A DNA stretch of 55,182 bases from Methylobacillus sp. MM3 (GTDB lineage: Bacteria > Pseudomonadota > Gammaproteobacteria > Burkholderiales > Methylophilaceae). The notes beneath the pieces were generated by a model. It was not told the origin of the DNA and did no database searches. It saw nothing but the letters and a program-made list of their open reading frames with translations. Below, piece by piece: positions 35,694 to 43,969 of this stretch. Location of the stretch: the NCBI RefSeq assembly GCF_001645185.1, contig NZ_LXTQ01000059.1, positions 1 to 55,182 of the forward strand, given 5' to 3'. A program made the translations under genes and the position numbers. The number at the start of each line of letters is the position of its first letter. Position 1 is the first letter of the stretch.

Positions 35694-36770
35694 GTGGATA
35701 TGAGCAAGTATCAGGAAGCCCGGCAGTATTTACAGAATCACCAGCACCGCTGGCTGGTCACCGGCGTGGCCGGCTTTATCGGCTCCAACCTGCTGGAAGC
35801 CTTGCTCGGCCTGAACCAGAAAGTCACCGGGCTGGACAATTTTTCCACCGGCCACCGGCATAACCTCACGCAGGTGCAGGAGCTGGTCGGACCGGAGGCA
35901 TGGGCCAACTTCACGTTTATCGAAGGCGATATCCGCAGGCTGGATGACTGTCGGCTCGCCTGCGAGGGCGTGGAATATATCCTGCATGAAGCGGCGCTGG
36001 GCTCCGTGCCGCGATCCATAGAAAACCCCATCCAGACCAACGAAAGCAATGTATCGGGATTCCTGAACATGCAGGTGGCATCCCGCGATGCCGCCGTCAA
36101 ACGCTTTATTTATGCCGCATCCAGCTCGACCTACGGCGACCAGCCCGACCTGCCCAAGGTGGAATCGGTCATCGGCAGGCCGCTCTCGCCGTATGCGGTC
36201 ACCAAATATGTCAACGAGCTTTACGCGGATGTGTTCGCCCGCTGCTACGGCACGGAATCCATCGGGCTGCGCTACTTCAATGTCTTCGGCCCGCGACAGG
36301 ACCCGGAAGGCGCCTATGCCGCGGTGATCCCGCAATGGGTCGCCGCACTGATCAGGAATCAACCCTTGCATATCAACGGCGATGGCGAAACCAGCCGGGA
36401 TTTCTGCTTTGTCGACAACGTCGTGCAGGCCAACCTGCTCGCCGCCCTGACCGACAATCCGCCGGCCGTGAATCAGGTATACAACGTCGCGCTCAATGAG
36501 CGCACCAGCCTGAATCAGCTCTATGAAATGATGCGAACGCTGCTGCTTGAGCGCTTTCCTCATCTGCAGGCCCATCGCCCGCAATACGTGGATTTTCGCG
36601 CCGGGGATGTACGCCACTCCCAGGCAGACATTGCAAAAGCCGAAAGCCTGCTTGGGTTTCAGCCGACCCATCGCATCGATGCCGGACTGAAACAGGCCAT
36701 GGACTGGTATGTCGACAATCTCGTCCCCGCAGGATATCGGAGCGGCGAGAAGGGCGCGGCTGCAATGTGA
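35694..36770 (+). CDS. tviC: UDP-N-acetylglucosamine (uronate) 4-epimerase (TviC/WbpP type)
   Basis: A 358-residue SDR-type 4-epimerase. [16 protein letters not shown] is the NAD-binding loop, [15 protein letters not shown] and [14 protein letters not shown] hold the catalytic Ser and Tyr-x3-Lys, and [20 protein letters not shown] is typical of the WbpP/TviC group that works on N-acetylated sugars. The start is either GTG 35694 or ATG 35700; AAAGGA at 35684-35689 could serve both. Confidence 0.95.
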   Translation: MDMSKYQEARQYLQNHQHRWLVTGVAGFIGSNLLEALLGLNQKVTGLDNFSTGHRHNLTQVQELVGPEAWANFTFIEGDIRRLDDCRLACEGVEYILHEAALGSVPRSIENPIQTNESNVSGFLNMQVASRDAAVKRFIYAASSSTYGDQPDLPKVESVIGRPLSPYAVTKYVNELYADVFARCYGTESIGLRYFNVFGPRQDPEGAYAAVIPQWVAALIRNQPLHINGDGETSRDFCFVDNVVQANLLAALTDNPPAVNQVYNVALNERTSLNQLYEMMRTLLLERFPHLQAHRPQYVDFRAGDVRHSQADIAKAESLLGFQPTHRIDAGLKQAMDWYVDNLVPAGYRSGEKGAAAM

Positions 36771-36893
36771 TTTTGTAGTTTAAAGAACGGAACGGGACGC
36801 CTGATGCATTGGCAACATTCGGAACTTATCGAAGGCTACGCCGCATGAGTCCAGTCCGCACTGGCAAATTTGCTTGGGGTTGAGGAGATAACG

Positions 36894-39677
36894 ATGTTCA
36901 AACGCATATATCCGCGCACCAGGATCGCCGTCATGTTATTGGCACCGGCACTCATCTTGGGCGGCGTCGTGTCCTGCGGGAAACCACAGACTCCACAGGC
37001 ACTTATTGCCGAAGCGAGACAATATCAGCAAAAAGGCGACACTCCGGCCGCCATCATCCAGCTCAAGAATGCCTTGCAGAAAAATCCTAAAGACGCCGAG
37101 GCTCGTTTTCTGCTGGGATCGATCTACAACGAAGCCGGCGATTCAAAATCCGCGGAAAAGGAACTGCGCAGAGCATTGGACCTGGGCATGAGCCGCACCC
37201 AGGTGCTGCCCGAGCTTGGCAAGGCCCTGCTCGTTCAAGGGCAGTACCAGCAAACCCTGGATGAAACGCAACGGCTATCGGGTGAGAAGGAATCTCCCGA
37301 GATAGCGAGCCTGCGCGGCAATGCCTACCTGGCGCTGGGCAAGAACCAGGAAGCGAAAGCGGCATTCGAGCGAGCCCTCAATAGCCAGCCCGATTTTCCG
37401 TCAGCGCTCATCGGGCTGGCCAGACATGCGCTCATGGAAAAAAATATCGAAGCGGCAACGCGCTTTTCCGAGCAGGCGGTAGAAAAAAATCCGAAAAATG
37501 CCGAGGCCTGGCTTTTCAAGGCCGATCTGTTGCGTGCCCAAGGAAAAATCGAGCCGGCGATGGCCGCTTACGACCAGACGCTGAAACTGCAGCCGAAAAA
37601 CGTCATGGCACATCTCAACAAGGCCTTCCTGGAAATCGGCCTGGGGAAATTCGACGCAGCCAAAGCCGATATCGACGCGGCAAAAAAGGTAGCGCCAGGC
37701 GGCCTCATGGTCTTCTACACCCAGGCGCTGCTCGATTTCCGCCAGGGGAAGCATGCCGAGGCCTGGGATTCGTTGCAACAGATACTGCGGGTAGCGCCGG
37801 AACACATGCCCAGCGTGCTGCTAGCGGGAGCGGTGCAATATGCCCTGGGATCGATGCCTCAGGCCGAGCTTTATCTGAAGAGTTATCTGGATAAAGACCC
37901 AAGGAATCCATACGCCCGAAAAGTGCTAATTTCCACCCTATTGAGAGCCCACAAGACGGATAGCGCTTTTGAAGTACTGCGGCCGGCACTCCAAAACTCC
38001 CACCAGGACTTCGAACTGCTCAGGCTTACTGGCGAAACATACATGCAGGCAAAAGATTTCGAAAAAGCTGAGGAGTACTTCGAAAAAGCCGCGGCACTTT
38101 CGCCTAAAGACGCTAATGTCCACACTGCGCTAGGCATCAGCAAGCTGGCACAGGGCGATGATACCCGGGCCATCGCCGAACTCGAAATGGCCTCGGATCT
38201 GGACAGCCTATCTTCACGGCCGGATCTATTGCTGGTTATTACCCATCTGCGCAAGAAAGAATTTGACCTGGCATTGAATGCAGCGAAGAACTTTGAGAAA
38301 AACCAGCCCAGCAATCCCCTCAGCCACAATCTGAAAGGCGTTGCCTATCTTGGCAAGAAAGATTACGCGAACGCCCGGGCGAGCTTTGAAAAGGCGACTG
38401 CCATCCAGCCCAGCTTTTTCCCTGCGGTGGCCAACCTGGCGCAACTCGATCTGATAGAAAAGAAACCCGAGCGTGCCAAACAGCGTTTCGAAGCACTGCT
38501 CGCCAAGGACAAAAAAAACTTCAAAGCGATGAACGCCCTTGCCAATCTCGCCCTTGCGCAAGGACAGAAAAAGGAAGCTACCGCATGGCTGGAGCGCGCC
38601 AGCAAAGAAAATCCAGATGCATTGGAGCCAGCCCTGCAACTGGCGGCACACTATCTGCGCATGGGTGAGAAACAGAAAGCGCTCACCTTGACGCAACAAT
38701 TCCAAGGCGCCAACCCGAACTCACCCGAAGTACTGGATATTCTGGCCCAGGCGCAGTTTGCGAACGGCGATAAGCAAGCTGCATTAGCCACTTATAACCG
38801 CCTCGCCGCTATGCGCCCGAACTCCGCTTTGGCACAGTTGCGCATCGCTTCTATGTACAGGGCCATGCAAAACCCGCAGGCAGCAATGGAAGCCCTGAAA
38901 AAGGCATTGGAACTGCAACCGGACTACCTGGAAGCGCAAATGAACCTGGCGGCGCTGGAAGCCAGTAATGGAAAGTACGATCGCGCGGTCGCCATCGCCC
39001 AGACAATCCAGAAGCAGCGTGCCAAATCGCCCGCCGGCTATTTGCTGGAAGGCGACCTGCTGATGGCACAGAAAAAACCCGATGTCGCAGCGAAACTCTA
39101 TGAGCAGGCCCACGCGCTCAGCAAAGGAGGCCTCGCGCTGATAAAACTGCACGAAGCTCTCACCAATGCCGGGAAAGGCAAGGAAGCGGACGCCCGATTA
39201 GCTCAGTGGGTGAAGGAGCATCCTGCGGATAATACGACCCGGTTATACCTAGCTGGTACCTTTCTTGCTGCTAAACAAAACGAGGCGGCCATCGAGCAAT
39301 ATCGGATCATTCTTCGGCTGAATCCAAACTATGTGCCGGCACTCAATAACCTGGCCTGGCTGCTGCACCAGCAGAATGATGCTCGCGCCCTGGGGTATGC
39401 CGAGCAAGCCTATAAGCTCAAGCCGGACAATGCCGCGATCCAGGACACCCTGGGATGGATACTGGTGGAACAAGGCAATGTCACCCGCGGCCTGCCGTTG
39501 TTGCAAAAAGCCGCCAGCCAGGCACCGGGGGCCGCGGTAATTCGCTATCACCTGGCGGTTGGGCTGATGAAGTCCGGCGACAAGGCCAATGCGCGCAAGG
39601 AACTGGAGCAATTGCTGGCGAGCGGAAAGAGCTTTTCTCAAATCGAGGAAGCACGAGCGCTGCTAAAGAAGTTATAA
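36894..39677 (+). CDS. prsT: PEP-CTERM system TPR-repeat lipoprotein PrsT
   Basis: A 927-residue lipoprotein: signal with lipobox GGVVSCG (Cys near 28), then about twenty TPR units over the whole length, for example PAAIIQLKNALQKNPKDAEA and KAEEYFEKAAALSPKDANVH. This is PrsT of exosortase/PEP-CTERM systems, probably a scaffold at the outer membrane or periplasm for export or display. The start at ATG 36894 has GAGGAG upstream and puts the signal at the N-terminus; an ATG at 36870 lacks such a site. Confidence 0.93.
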   Translation: MFKRIYPRTRIAVMLLAPALILGGVVSCGKPQTPQALIAEARQYQQKGDTPAAIIQLKNALQKNPKDAEARFLLGSIYNEAGDSKSAEKELRRALDLGMSRTQVLPELGKALLVQGQYQQTLDETQRLSGEKESPEIASLRGNAYLALGKNQEAKAAFERALNSQPDFPSALIGLARHALMEKNIEAATRFSEQAVEKNPKNAEAWLFKADLLRAQGKIEPAMAAYDQTLKLQPKNVMAHLNKAFLEIGLGKFDAAKADIDAAKKVAPGGLMVFYTQALLDFRQGKHAEAWDSLQQILRVAPEHMPSVLLAGAVQYALGSMPQAELYLKSYLDKDPRNPYARKVLISTLLRAHKTDSAFEVLRPALQNSHQDFELLRLTGETYMQAKDFEKAEEYFEKAAALSPKDANVHTALGISKLAQGDDTRAIAELEMASDLDSLSSRPDLLLVITHLRKKEFDLALNAAKNFEKNQPSNPLSHNLKGVAYLGKKDYANARASFEKATAIQPSFFPAVANLAQLDLIEKKPERAKQRFEALLAKDKKNFKAMNALANLALAQGQKKEATAWLERASKENPDALEPALQLAAHYLRMGEKQKALTLTQQFQGANPNSPEVLDILAQAQFANGDKQAALATYNRLAAMRPNSALAQLRIASMYRAMQNPQAAMEALKKALELQPDYLEAQMNLAALEASNGKYDRAVAIAQTIQKQRAKSPAGYLLEGDLLMAQKKPDVAAKLYEQAHALSKGGLALIKLHEALTNAGKGKEADARLAQWVKEHPADNTTRLYLAGTFLAAKQNEAAIEQYRIILRLNPNYVPALNNLAWLLHQQNDARALGYAEQAYKLKPDNAAIQDTLGWILVEQGNVTRGLPLLQKAASQAPGAAVIRYHLAVGLMKSGDKANARKELEQLLASGKSFSQIEEARALLKKL

Positions 39678-39681
39678 CGAT

Positions 39682-39789
39682 ATGAATAATATCAATAATT
39701 CAAACAATAACATGGGTGAGCCGCCAGGCGTCCTCTTGGGCCGACACAACAAAAACAACAGGAATGGACCAGGAGGTCGGCCCGACTGA
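39682..39789 (+). CDS. Possible 35-residue Asn-rich peptide after prsT
   Basis: A short frame beginning 4 bases after the prsT stop: MNNINNSNNNMGEPPGVLLG, then a basic Asn/Gly-rich end. It fills most of the gap before the acyltransferase gene. No ribosome site is seen apart from possible coupling to prsT termination. I know of no family. It may be chance, or a small partner of the cassette that follows. Confidence 0.25.
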   Translation: MNNINNSNNNMGEPPGVLLGRHNKNNRNGPGGRPD

Positions 39790-39818
39790 AACAGGCTCTC
39801 AGCCATGAGGAGAAGCCA

Positions 39819-40592
39819 ATGGCCAGCAAAAACCGGGGTCTGGATGAGATGGTGCCCGACAAGACCATCAAGGAGATCCTGTACACCCCAACCATGGAAG
39901 ACGTGATATGCCCGGATACCGAACCGCGCATCGAGTTCGAAGACTTGACCGTTGATCAGAAAACTTTTGCCATACGTCTTGCCGATACGGAAGAAGGTCG
40001 CAACTCCGCAAGCATGCTTATTAACAAGATGTATACCTGGCGGGGCTATTCGGGGTCTCACGAACTCCATGAAAGCCCCAGCCGCATTACCTTGACTGCT
40101 TCCGACAAGCATACTGCCATCGGAACCGTCACATTGAGCATCGATTCTCCCATCGGCATTCTTGCCGACGAAATCTTCAAGGATCAGGTCGATATGCGCC
40201 GGAATCTCGGGGGCAAGGTATGCGAGTTGATCAAGCTGGCTTTCGACCCCAGAGTTCGCTCCAAGCTGGTCATGGGTTCGCTTTTTCACGTGATCTTTAT
40301 CTATGGCCGCTATATTCATAAATGCACCGACGTTTTTATCGAGGTCAATCCACGACATCGCCGCTTCTATGAAACGATGCTGGGCTTCAAACGGATCGGG
40401 GAAAGAAGGATGAATCCACGCGTCAACGCACCGGCTGTTCTGCTTTGGGTGGATGTGGATTTCGTTGCGGAGCAGATCCGCAAACTGGGAGGCACCAGTA
40501 GCCACCCGGGGGTCGAGCGGTCCCTGTATCCATATTTCTTCTCCCATCGCGAGGAGGAAGGCATACTGCATCGGCTATTAAGCATAGGCTAG
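39819..40592 (+). CDS. PEP-CTERM/exosortase-associated acyltransferase (FeeM-like N-acyl amino acid synthase)
   Basis: A 257-residue GNAT-fold protein of the exosortase-associated acyltransferase group, related to FeeM N-acyl amino acid synthases and distantly to LuxI-type enzymes. Visible parts: FAIRLADTEEGRNSASMLIN, TLTASDKHTAIGTVTLSIDS (core strands), GGKVCELIKLAFDPRVRSKL, LFHVIFIYGRYIHKCTDVFI and EVNPRHRRFYETMLGFKRIG. These enzymes join an acyl chain from acyl carrier protein to an amino acid or similar amine. A ThiF-like and a nitroreductase-like gene follow, suggesting more steps. AGGAG-like bases (gaggagaagcc) precede the ATG. Confidence 0.85.
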   Translation: MASKNRGLDEMVPDKTIKEILYTPTMEDVICPDTEPRIEFEDLTVDQKTFAIRLADTEEGRNSASMLINKMYTWRGYSGSHELHESPSRITLTASDKHTAIGTVTLSIDSPIGILADEIFKDQVDMRRNLGGKVCELIKLAFDPRVRSKLVMGSLFHVIFIYGRYIHKCTDVFIEVNPRHRRFYETMLGFKRIGERRMNPRVNAPAVLLWVDVDFVAEQIRKLGGTSSHPGVERSLYPYFFSHREEEGILHRLLSIG

Positions 40593-40689
40593 GCGCATGA
40601 ATTTTCAGCAATATTCGTTGGCAACCGGCTGAATAACGAGCATCCCGCCAGTTGTCTTATCAATCTATCGCCTGACGCACAGAGGGATC

Positions 40690-41562
40690 ATGTCATTGCC
40701 GGACGAAACCGCGTTCAGTTATGAAACCGCGTTCTCGCGCAATATCGGCTGGTTAAGCGATACCGAGCAAAAGACTCTGCGGCATAAGCGGATTGCCATC
40801 GCCGGCATGGGTGGCGTGGGCGGTTTTCATTTGCTCACGCTGGCACGCCTGGGTGTCGGAAAATTTAACATTGCCGATCTGGATACATTTGAGCTCGCCA
40901 ATTTCAATCGGCAGGCCGGAGCGGGAATGTCGACTCTGCATCGTCCCAAGGTCGAAGTGCTGGCGGGAATGGCTTGGGAAATCAATCCCGAAGCAGAATT
41001 GGACATTTATGCGCTAGGCGTGAATGCGGCCAATCTTGACGAATTTTTCAAGGATGTGGATATCTACGTCGACGGCCTCGACTTTTTTGCCTTCGATGCG
41101 CGCGAACTCGTCTTCGCCCACTGCGCCCGGCACGGCATTCCGGCCGTCACTGTCGCCCCGCTTGGCATGGGCGCGGCCTTGCTCAATTTCATGCCCGGCG
41201 GCATGACGTTCGAAGAGTACTTCCAGCTCGCCGGCCGTCCCGAGTTGGAAAAAGCCGTGCGCTTCCTGGTCGGCCTCGCGCCTGCGCTATTGCATCGCCA
41301 TTATCTGGCAGACAAGTCCCGGGTAGACCTCAAGGCGCGTAAAGGGCCTTCCACCATCATGGCCTGCCAGCTCTGCGCCGGCGTCGCCGCCAGCGAAGCG
41401 CTCAAGATTCTGCTCGGCCGCGGCAAAGTATGGGCCGCACCTCACTGCATCCAGTTCGACGGTTACCGCAACAAACTGGCGCATACCTGGCGCCCGGGCG
41501 GCAATCGCAACCCGCTTAACATGCTGGCCATTGCCATGGCCCGGCATCAGCTGGGAATCTAG
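40690..41562 (+). CDS. ThiF/E1-like adenylating enzyme
   Basis: A 290-residue E1-like protein of the ThiF/MoeB/HesA superfamily, which activates a carboxylate with ATP. The nucleotide loop is IAGMGGVGGFHLLTLARLGV, followed by IADLDTFELANFNRQ (Asp and the NxxRQ motif) and the crossover IYVDGLDFFAFDAR. Only one of the two zinc CxxC pairs is seen (CQLCAGVAASEALKIL). There is no rhodanese domain and no small ubiquitin-like carrier gene nearby, so the substrate is likely not a sulfur carrier. It is 2 bases from the nitroreductase-like gene and always likely to work with it. Confidence 0.85.
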   Translation: MSLPDETAFSYETAFSRNIGWLSDTEQKTLRHKRIAIAGMGGVGGFHLLTLARLGVGKFNIADLDTFELANFNRQAGAGMSTLHRPKVEVLAGMAWEINPEAELDIYALGVNAANLDEFFKDVDIYVDGLDFFAFDARELVFAHCARHGIPAVTVAPLGMGAALLNFMPGGMTFEEYFQLAGRPELEKAVRFLVGLAPALLHRHYLADKSRVDLKARKGPSTIMACQLCAGVAASEALKILLGRGKVWAAPHCIQFDGYRNKLAHTWRPGGNRNPLNMLAIAMARHQLGI

Positions 41563-41564
41563 GC

Positions 41565-42665
41565 ATGCAGCTGCATCTCCAACGCATACTCGACCTGGCC
41601 CGCTGGGCTCCCAGCGGCGACAACACCCAGCCATGGCAATTCGAGATTCTCGGCAACGAGCACATCCTGGTACACGGCTTCGACACGCGCGATCATGTGG
41701 TCTACGATCTGGACGGCCATGCCAGCCAACTGGCCGTCGGCGCCCTGCTGGAAACCCTATCCATCGCCGCCAGCACCGTGGGGCGTACAGCCATCATCCA
41801 GCGCAGGCCGGGCACGCCTGAAACCCACTTGCTATTCGATGTGCGCCTGCAATCGCAAGACTATCTCGCGCCTGACCCGCTGGCTCCTTATATCGAGAAG
41901 CGTGTCGTGCAGCGACGCCCGATGTCTACCCACCCGTTGAACAACGAGCAGAAAAAAGCGCTCGCGAGGACTTTGCCCGCAGGCTATGCGGTAGCCTGGT
42001 TTGAAGGGCTCGCCCAGCGCTGGCGGCTGGCCAGGTTCATGTTCGACAACGCCAAGATACGCCTCACCATCCCGGAAGCGTATGCGGTGCACAAATCTGT
42101 CATCGAGTGGGGCGCGAAATTCAGCCGGGACAGGATTCCCGAGCAGGCGGTCGGCGTCGATCCGCTGACCGCCCGCTTCATGCATTGGGTCATGGACAGT
42201 TGGGAACGTGTCGGATTTTTTAACACTTATCTTTTAGGGCATCTGCCGCCCAGACTGCAACTGGATTTGCTCCCCGGCTTGCGCTGCGGCGCGCATTTTG
42301 CCCTGCTCGCTCCTGCGCCCCTCGTCTCCGTGGACGACTATATCGCCGCCGGCCGCGCGCTTCAGCGCTTCTGGTTGACCGCCACCCAGTTAGGTTGGCT
42401 CATCCAGCCCGAAATGACGCCGGTTATCTTTACACGCTACCATCGGCACGGCCTGGCTTTTACCGCGACACAAGCCGCACTGAAAGAAACGGGAAAGTTG
42501 AATGCACGACTGGAAACCATGGTAGGCACAGCGCAAGTCGAGCGCTTGTTCTTCATGGGCCGCATCGGGATGAAGCCGAGGCCATGGGCGAGATCCACCC
42601 GCAAGAACGTGGCGGAATTGACGATTGCCGGAAAGAGTTCAAGCCCGGTTGAGTCTGTCGGATAA
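41565..42665 (+). CDS. Nitroreductase-family protein (often labelled MoeY)
   Basis: A 366-residue flavin nitroreductase-family protein. LDLARWAPSGDNTQPWQFEI is the typical FMN-binding start, and GRALQRFWLTATQLGWLIQP with MGRIGMKPRPWARS the later flavin/dimer region; it is longer than classic nitroreductases because of a middle insertion (about 100-230). Homologues next to ThiF-like genes have been named MoeY, without proof of a molybdopterin role. It is cotranscribed with the ThiF-like gene. A redox step on an activated or acylated small molecule is plausible. Confidence 0.8.
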   Translation: MQLHLQRILDLARWAPSGDNTQPWQFEILGNEHILVHGFDTRDHVVYDLDGHASQLAVGALLETLSIAASTVGRTAIIQRRPGTPETHLLFDVRLQSQDYLAPDPLAPYIEKRVVQRRPMSTHPLNNEQKKALARTLPAGYAVAWFEGLAQRWRLARFMFDNAKIRLTIPEAYAVHKSVIEWGAKFSRDRIPEQAVGVDPLTARFMHWVMDSWERVGFFNTYLLGHLPPRLQLDLLPGLRCGAHFALLAPAPLVSVDDYIAAGRALQRFWLTATQLGWLIQPEMTPVIFTRYHRHGLAFTATQAALKETGKLNARLETMVGTAQVERLFFMGRIGMKPRPWARSTRKNVAELTIAGKSSSPVESVG

Positions 42666-42672
42666 ATTTACA
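42656..42672 (+). promoter_or_regulatory. Shared upstream element TGTCGG-N5-TTTACA, copy 1
   Basis: TGTCGG, five bases, TTTACA, starting 101 bases before the GG of the sigma-54 promoter of the first PEP-CTERM gene. It has the TGT-N11-ACA dyad form of sigma-54 activator sites. It overlaps the stop of the preceding gene. Confidence 0.65.
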
Positions 42673-42755
42673 TGTCGCGATTGTTTTCTTGATGCCATGT
42701 TTAATGGGTAGCAGAATCGGATTAAATACATTGATTTTTAACTGTTTTTTATGTT

Positions 42756-42771
42756 TGGCACCTCTCTTGCT
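42756..42771 (+). promoter_or_regulatory. Sigma-54 promoter of the first PEP-CTERM gene
   Basis: TGGCAC-N6-TTGCT-type -24/-12 element: GG at 42757-42758 and GC at 42769-42770 are separated by exactly 10 bases. This is a near-perfect match to the RpoN consensus, 54 bases upstream of the ATG. Confidence 0.9.
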
Positions 42772-42824
42772 TTATGTCAGTCAGACAAGCCCCATCAATT
42801 AATAACCATTGAGAGAGGTTCCAA

Positions 42825-43598
42825 ATGTTTAAGCACATGAAAAAAACTCTGGTAGCCGCCTCCGTTGCGGGCATGCTGGGTGTGGCTGCCCCTGCATTTG
42901 CTGTCGGCACTGGCGGTACATTTAGTGTCGATGAAGGAGTCATAACCGGGACACCAAGCAACATAGTGACCGCCGATTCTTTCGACTTTTCTTACGAAGC
43001 CACCATCGACCAAACCATTGTTGGCGACTTTGACTTTGTCGGCGACACTTTCATAGAAACGGGTACTTTTGAATTGTCGTCCTATAAAGATGGGATCGAC
43101 ACTCAACAAACATCCCTGAATGGATTCGAGCCAGCTGGTTATGGCTTGATCGGCGATTTCACCGCAACAGGTACAGCAGGCATCACCGGCGTAAACATTA
43201 CCGCGCTGTTCGATACCTTCCTGATGAATCTGTATATTGATGACGACCAAGACGGCGTAGGCGATACGTTGCTGGGTACTGCCAGTTTGGTTCCCGGTGA
43301 AGGCGTCGCTCATATCTTCGACGGATTGGCCAATGGCGACTTCGAGGCGGTGATGGCCTTCACACCCACCGCGTTCGGCGAAACCTATTTCTTCGACCCC
43401 AACCCGTTCTATATCCAGTTGAATTACGCGGGCAATACCACCACCATTACAGGCGCCAGCACCGAGGAATCCTTTGTGGCTGACGTGGATGGTTCCGGTA
43501 ACGGGTTCTTTACCAATGCCGTGCCAGAACCAGCTTCTCTCGCGCTACTGGGCATCGGCCTGCTGGGACTGGCTTTCTCCAGCCGTCGTCGGACCTAA
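42825..43598 (+). CDS. PEP-CTERM surface protein, PepA-like
   Basis: A 257-residue secreted protein with signal peptide (about 1-26, ending PAFA), a beta-rich body, and a C-terminal PEP-CTERM tag (VPEPASLALLGIGLLG followed by a helix and SSRRR) for removal by exosortase. The body (SFDFSYEATIDQTIVGDFDF, then GTFELSSYKDG and YGLIGDFTATGTAGITG) resembles the flocculation-associated PepA family known from Zoogloea; this is from memory. GAGAGG precedes the ATG. It has its own sigma-54 promoter and terminator. Confidence 0.9.
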   Translation: MFKHMKKTLVAASVAGMLGVAAPAFAVGTGGTFSVDEGVITGTPSNIVTADSFDFSYEATIDQTIVGDFDFVGDTFIETGTFELSSYKDGIDTQQTSLNGFEPAGYGLIGDFTATGTAGITGVNITALFDTFLMNLYIDDDQDGVGDTLLGTASLVPGEGVAHIFDGLANGDFEAVMAFTPTAFGETYFFDPNPFYIQLNYAGNTTTITGASTEESFVADVDGSGNGFFTNAVPEPASLALLGIGLLGLAFSSRRRT

Positions 43599-43643
43599 TG
43601 GGAAGCGCCGTTAAAGGAATAAAAATATCAGAATTAAAACTGC

Positions 43644-43670
43644 AGCCCCATGGAAACATGGGGCTTTTTT
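43644..43670 (+). terminator. Intrinsic terminator after the first PEP-CTERM gene
   Basis: AGCCCCATG and CATGGGGCT arms around GAAA, followed by a T-tract, 46 bases after the stop. Confidence 0.93.
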
Positions 43671-43745
43671 CTCTACCTTATCCCATCCTCGAAAACCTTT
43701 GCCTTCATCCTTCATACAGCCTGTCAGCCACAAGTTCAGCCCTCT

Positions 43746-43770
43746 TATCCGCAGCGATATTTAGCGGATA
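43746..43770. repeat. Inverted repeat TATCCGC...GCGGATA
   Basis: Seven-base arms 11 bases apart, about 131 bases upstream of the second sigma-54 promoter. Possibly an additional regulator site. Confidence 0.35.
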
Positions 43771-43820
43771 GGAATCGAGAGAACGCAAATAATCGATTCC
43801 AGAATTTTCCTGTAATTCAT

Positions 43821-43837
43821 TGTCGGGATTATTTACA
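43821..43837 (+). promoter_or_regulatory. Shared upstream element TGTCGG-N5-TTTACA, copy 2
   Basis: Same 12 fixed bases and spacing as copy 1. It starts 81 bases before the promoter GG, 20 bases (about two helical turns) nearer than copy 1, so the protein would sit on the same face of the DNA. Confidence 0.7.
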
Positions 43838-43900
43838 TAACATCGATGGATGGCAAATAATTATTCATTCAAGGTATTGTTTTAATTCATATTAATACTC

Positions 43901-43916
43901 TGGCCCGCGTCTTGCT
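43901..43916 (+). promoter_or_regulatory. Sigma-54 promoter of the second PEP-CTERM gene
   Basis: TGGCCC and CTTGCTT, with GG at 43902-43903 and GC at 43914-43915 exactly 10 bases apart. The -12 part CTTGCTT is identical to that of the first promoter. Confidence 0.87.
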
Positions 43917-43969
43917 TATAGATTAGCGAGAGAGCGACAAAGCTCTGGTTACGTGTACTGGAGAAAATC

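Larger units (their letters stand above)
43599..43969. other. 371-base intergenic region between two PEP-CTERM genes
   Basis: Contains, in order, a terminator (43644-43670), an inverted repeat TATCCGC...GCGGATA (43746-43770), the shared element (43821-43837) and a sigma-54 promoter (43901-43916). A short open frame at 43650-43895 looks like chance, because it spans all of these. Confidence 0.7.

Noticed and set aside
41565-42665. Calling this gene a molybdopterin biosynthesis protein (MoeY)
   Set aside because: The sequence shows a nitroreductase-type fold and there are no molybdopterin genes near it; the name is inherited and not supported here.
43650-43895. An 81-codon open frame between two PEP-CTERM genes
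   Set aside because: It begins inside a terminator and runs through the upstream activator element; no ribosome site.
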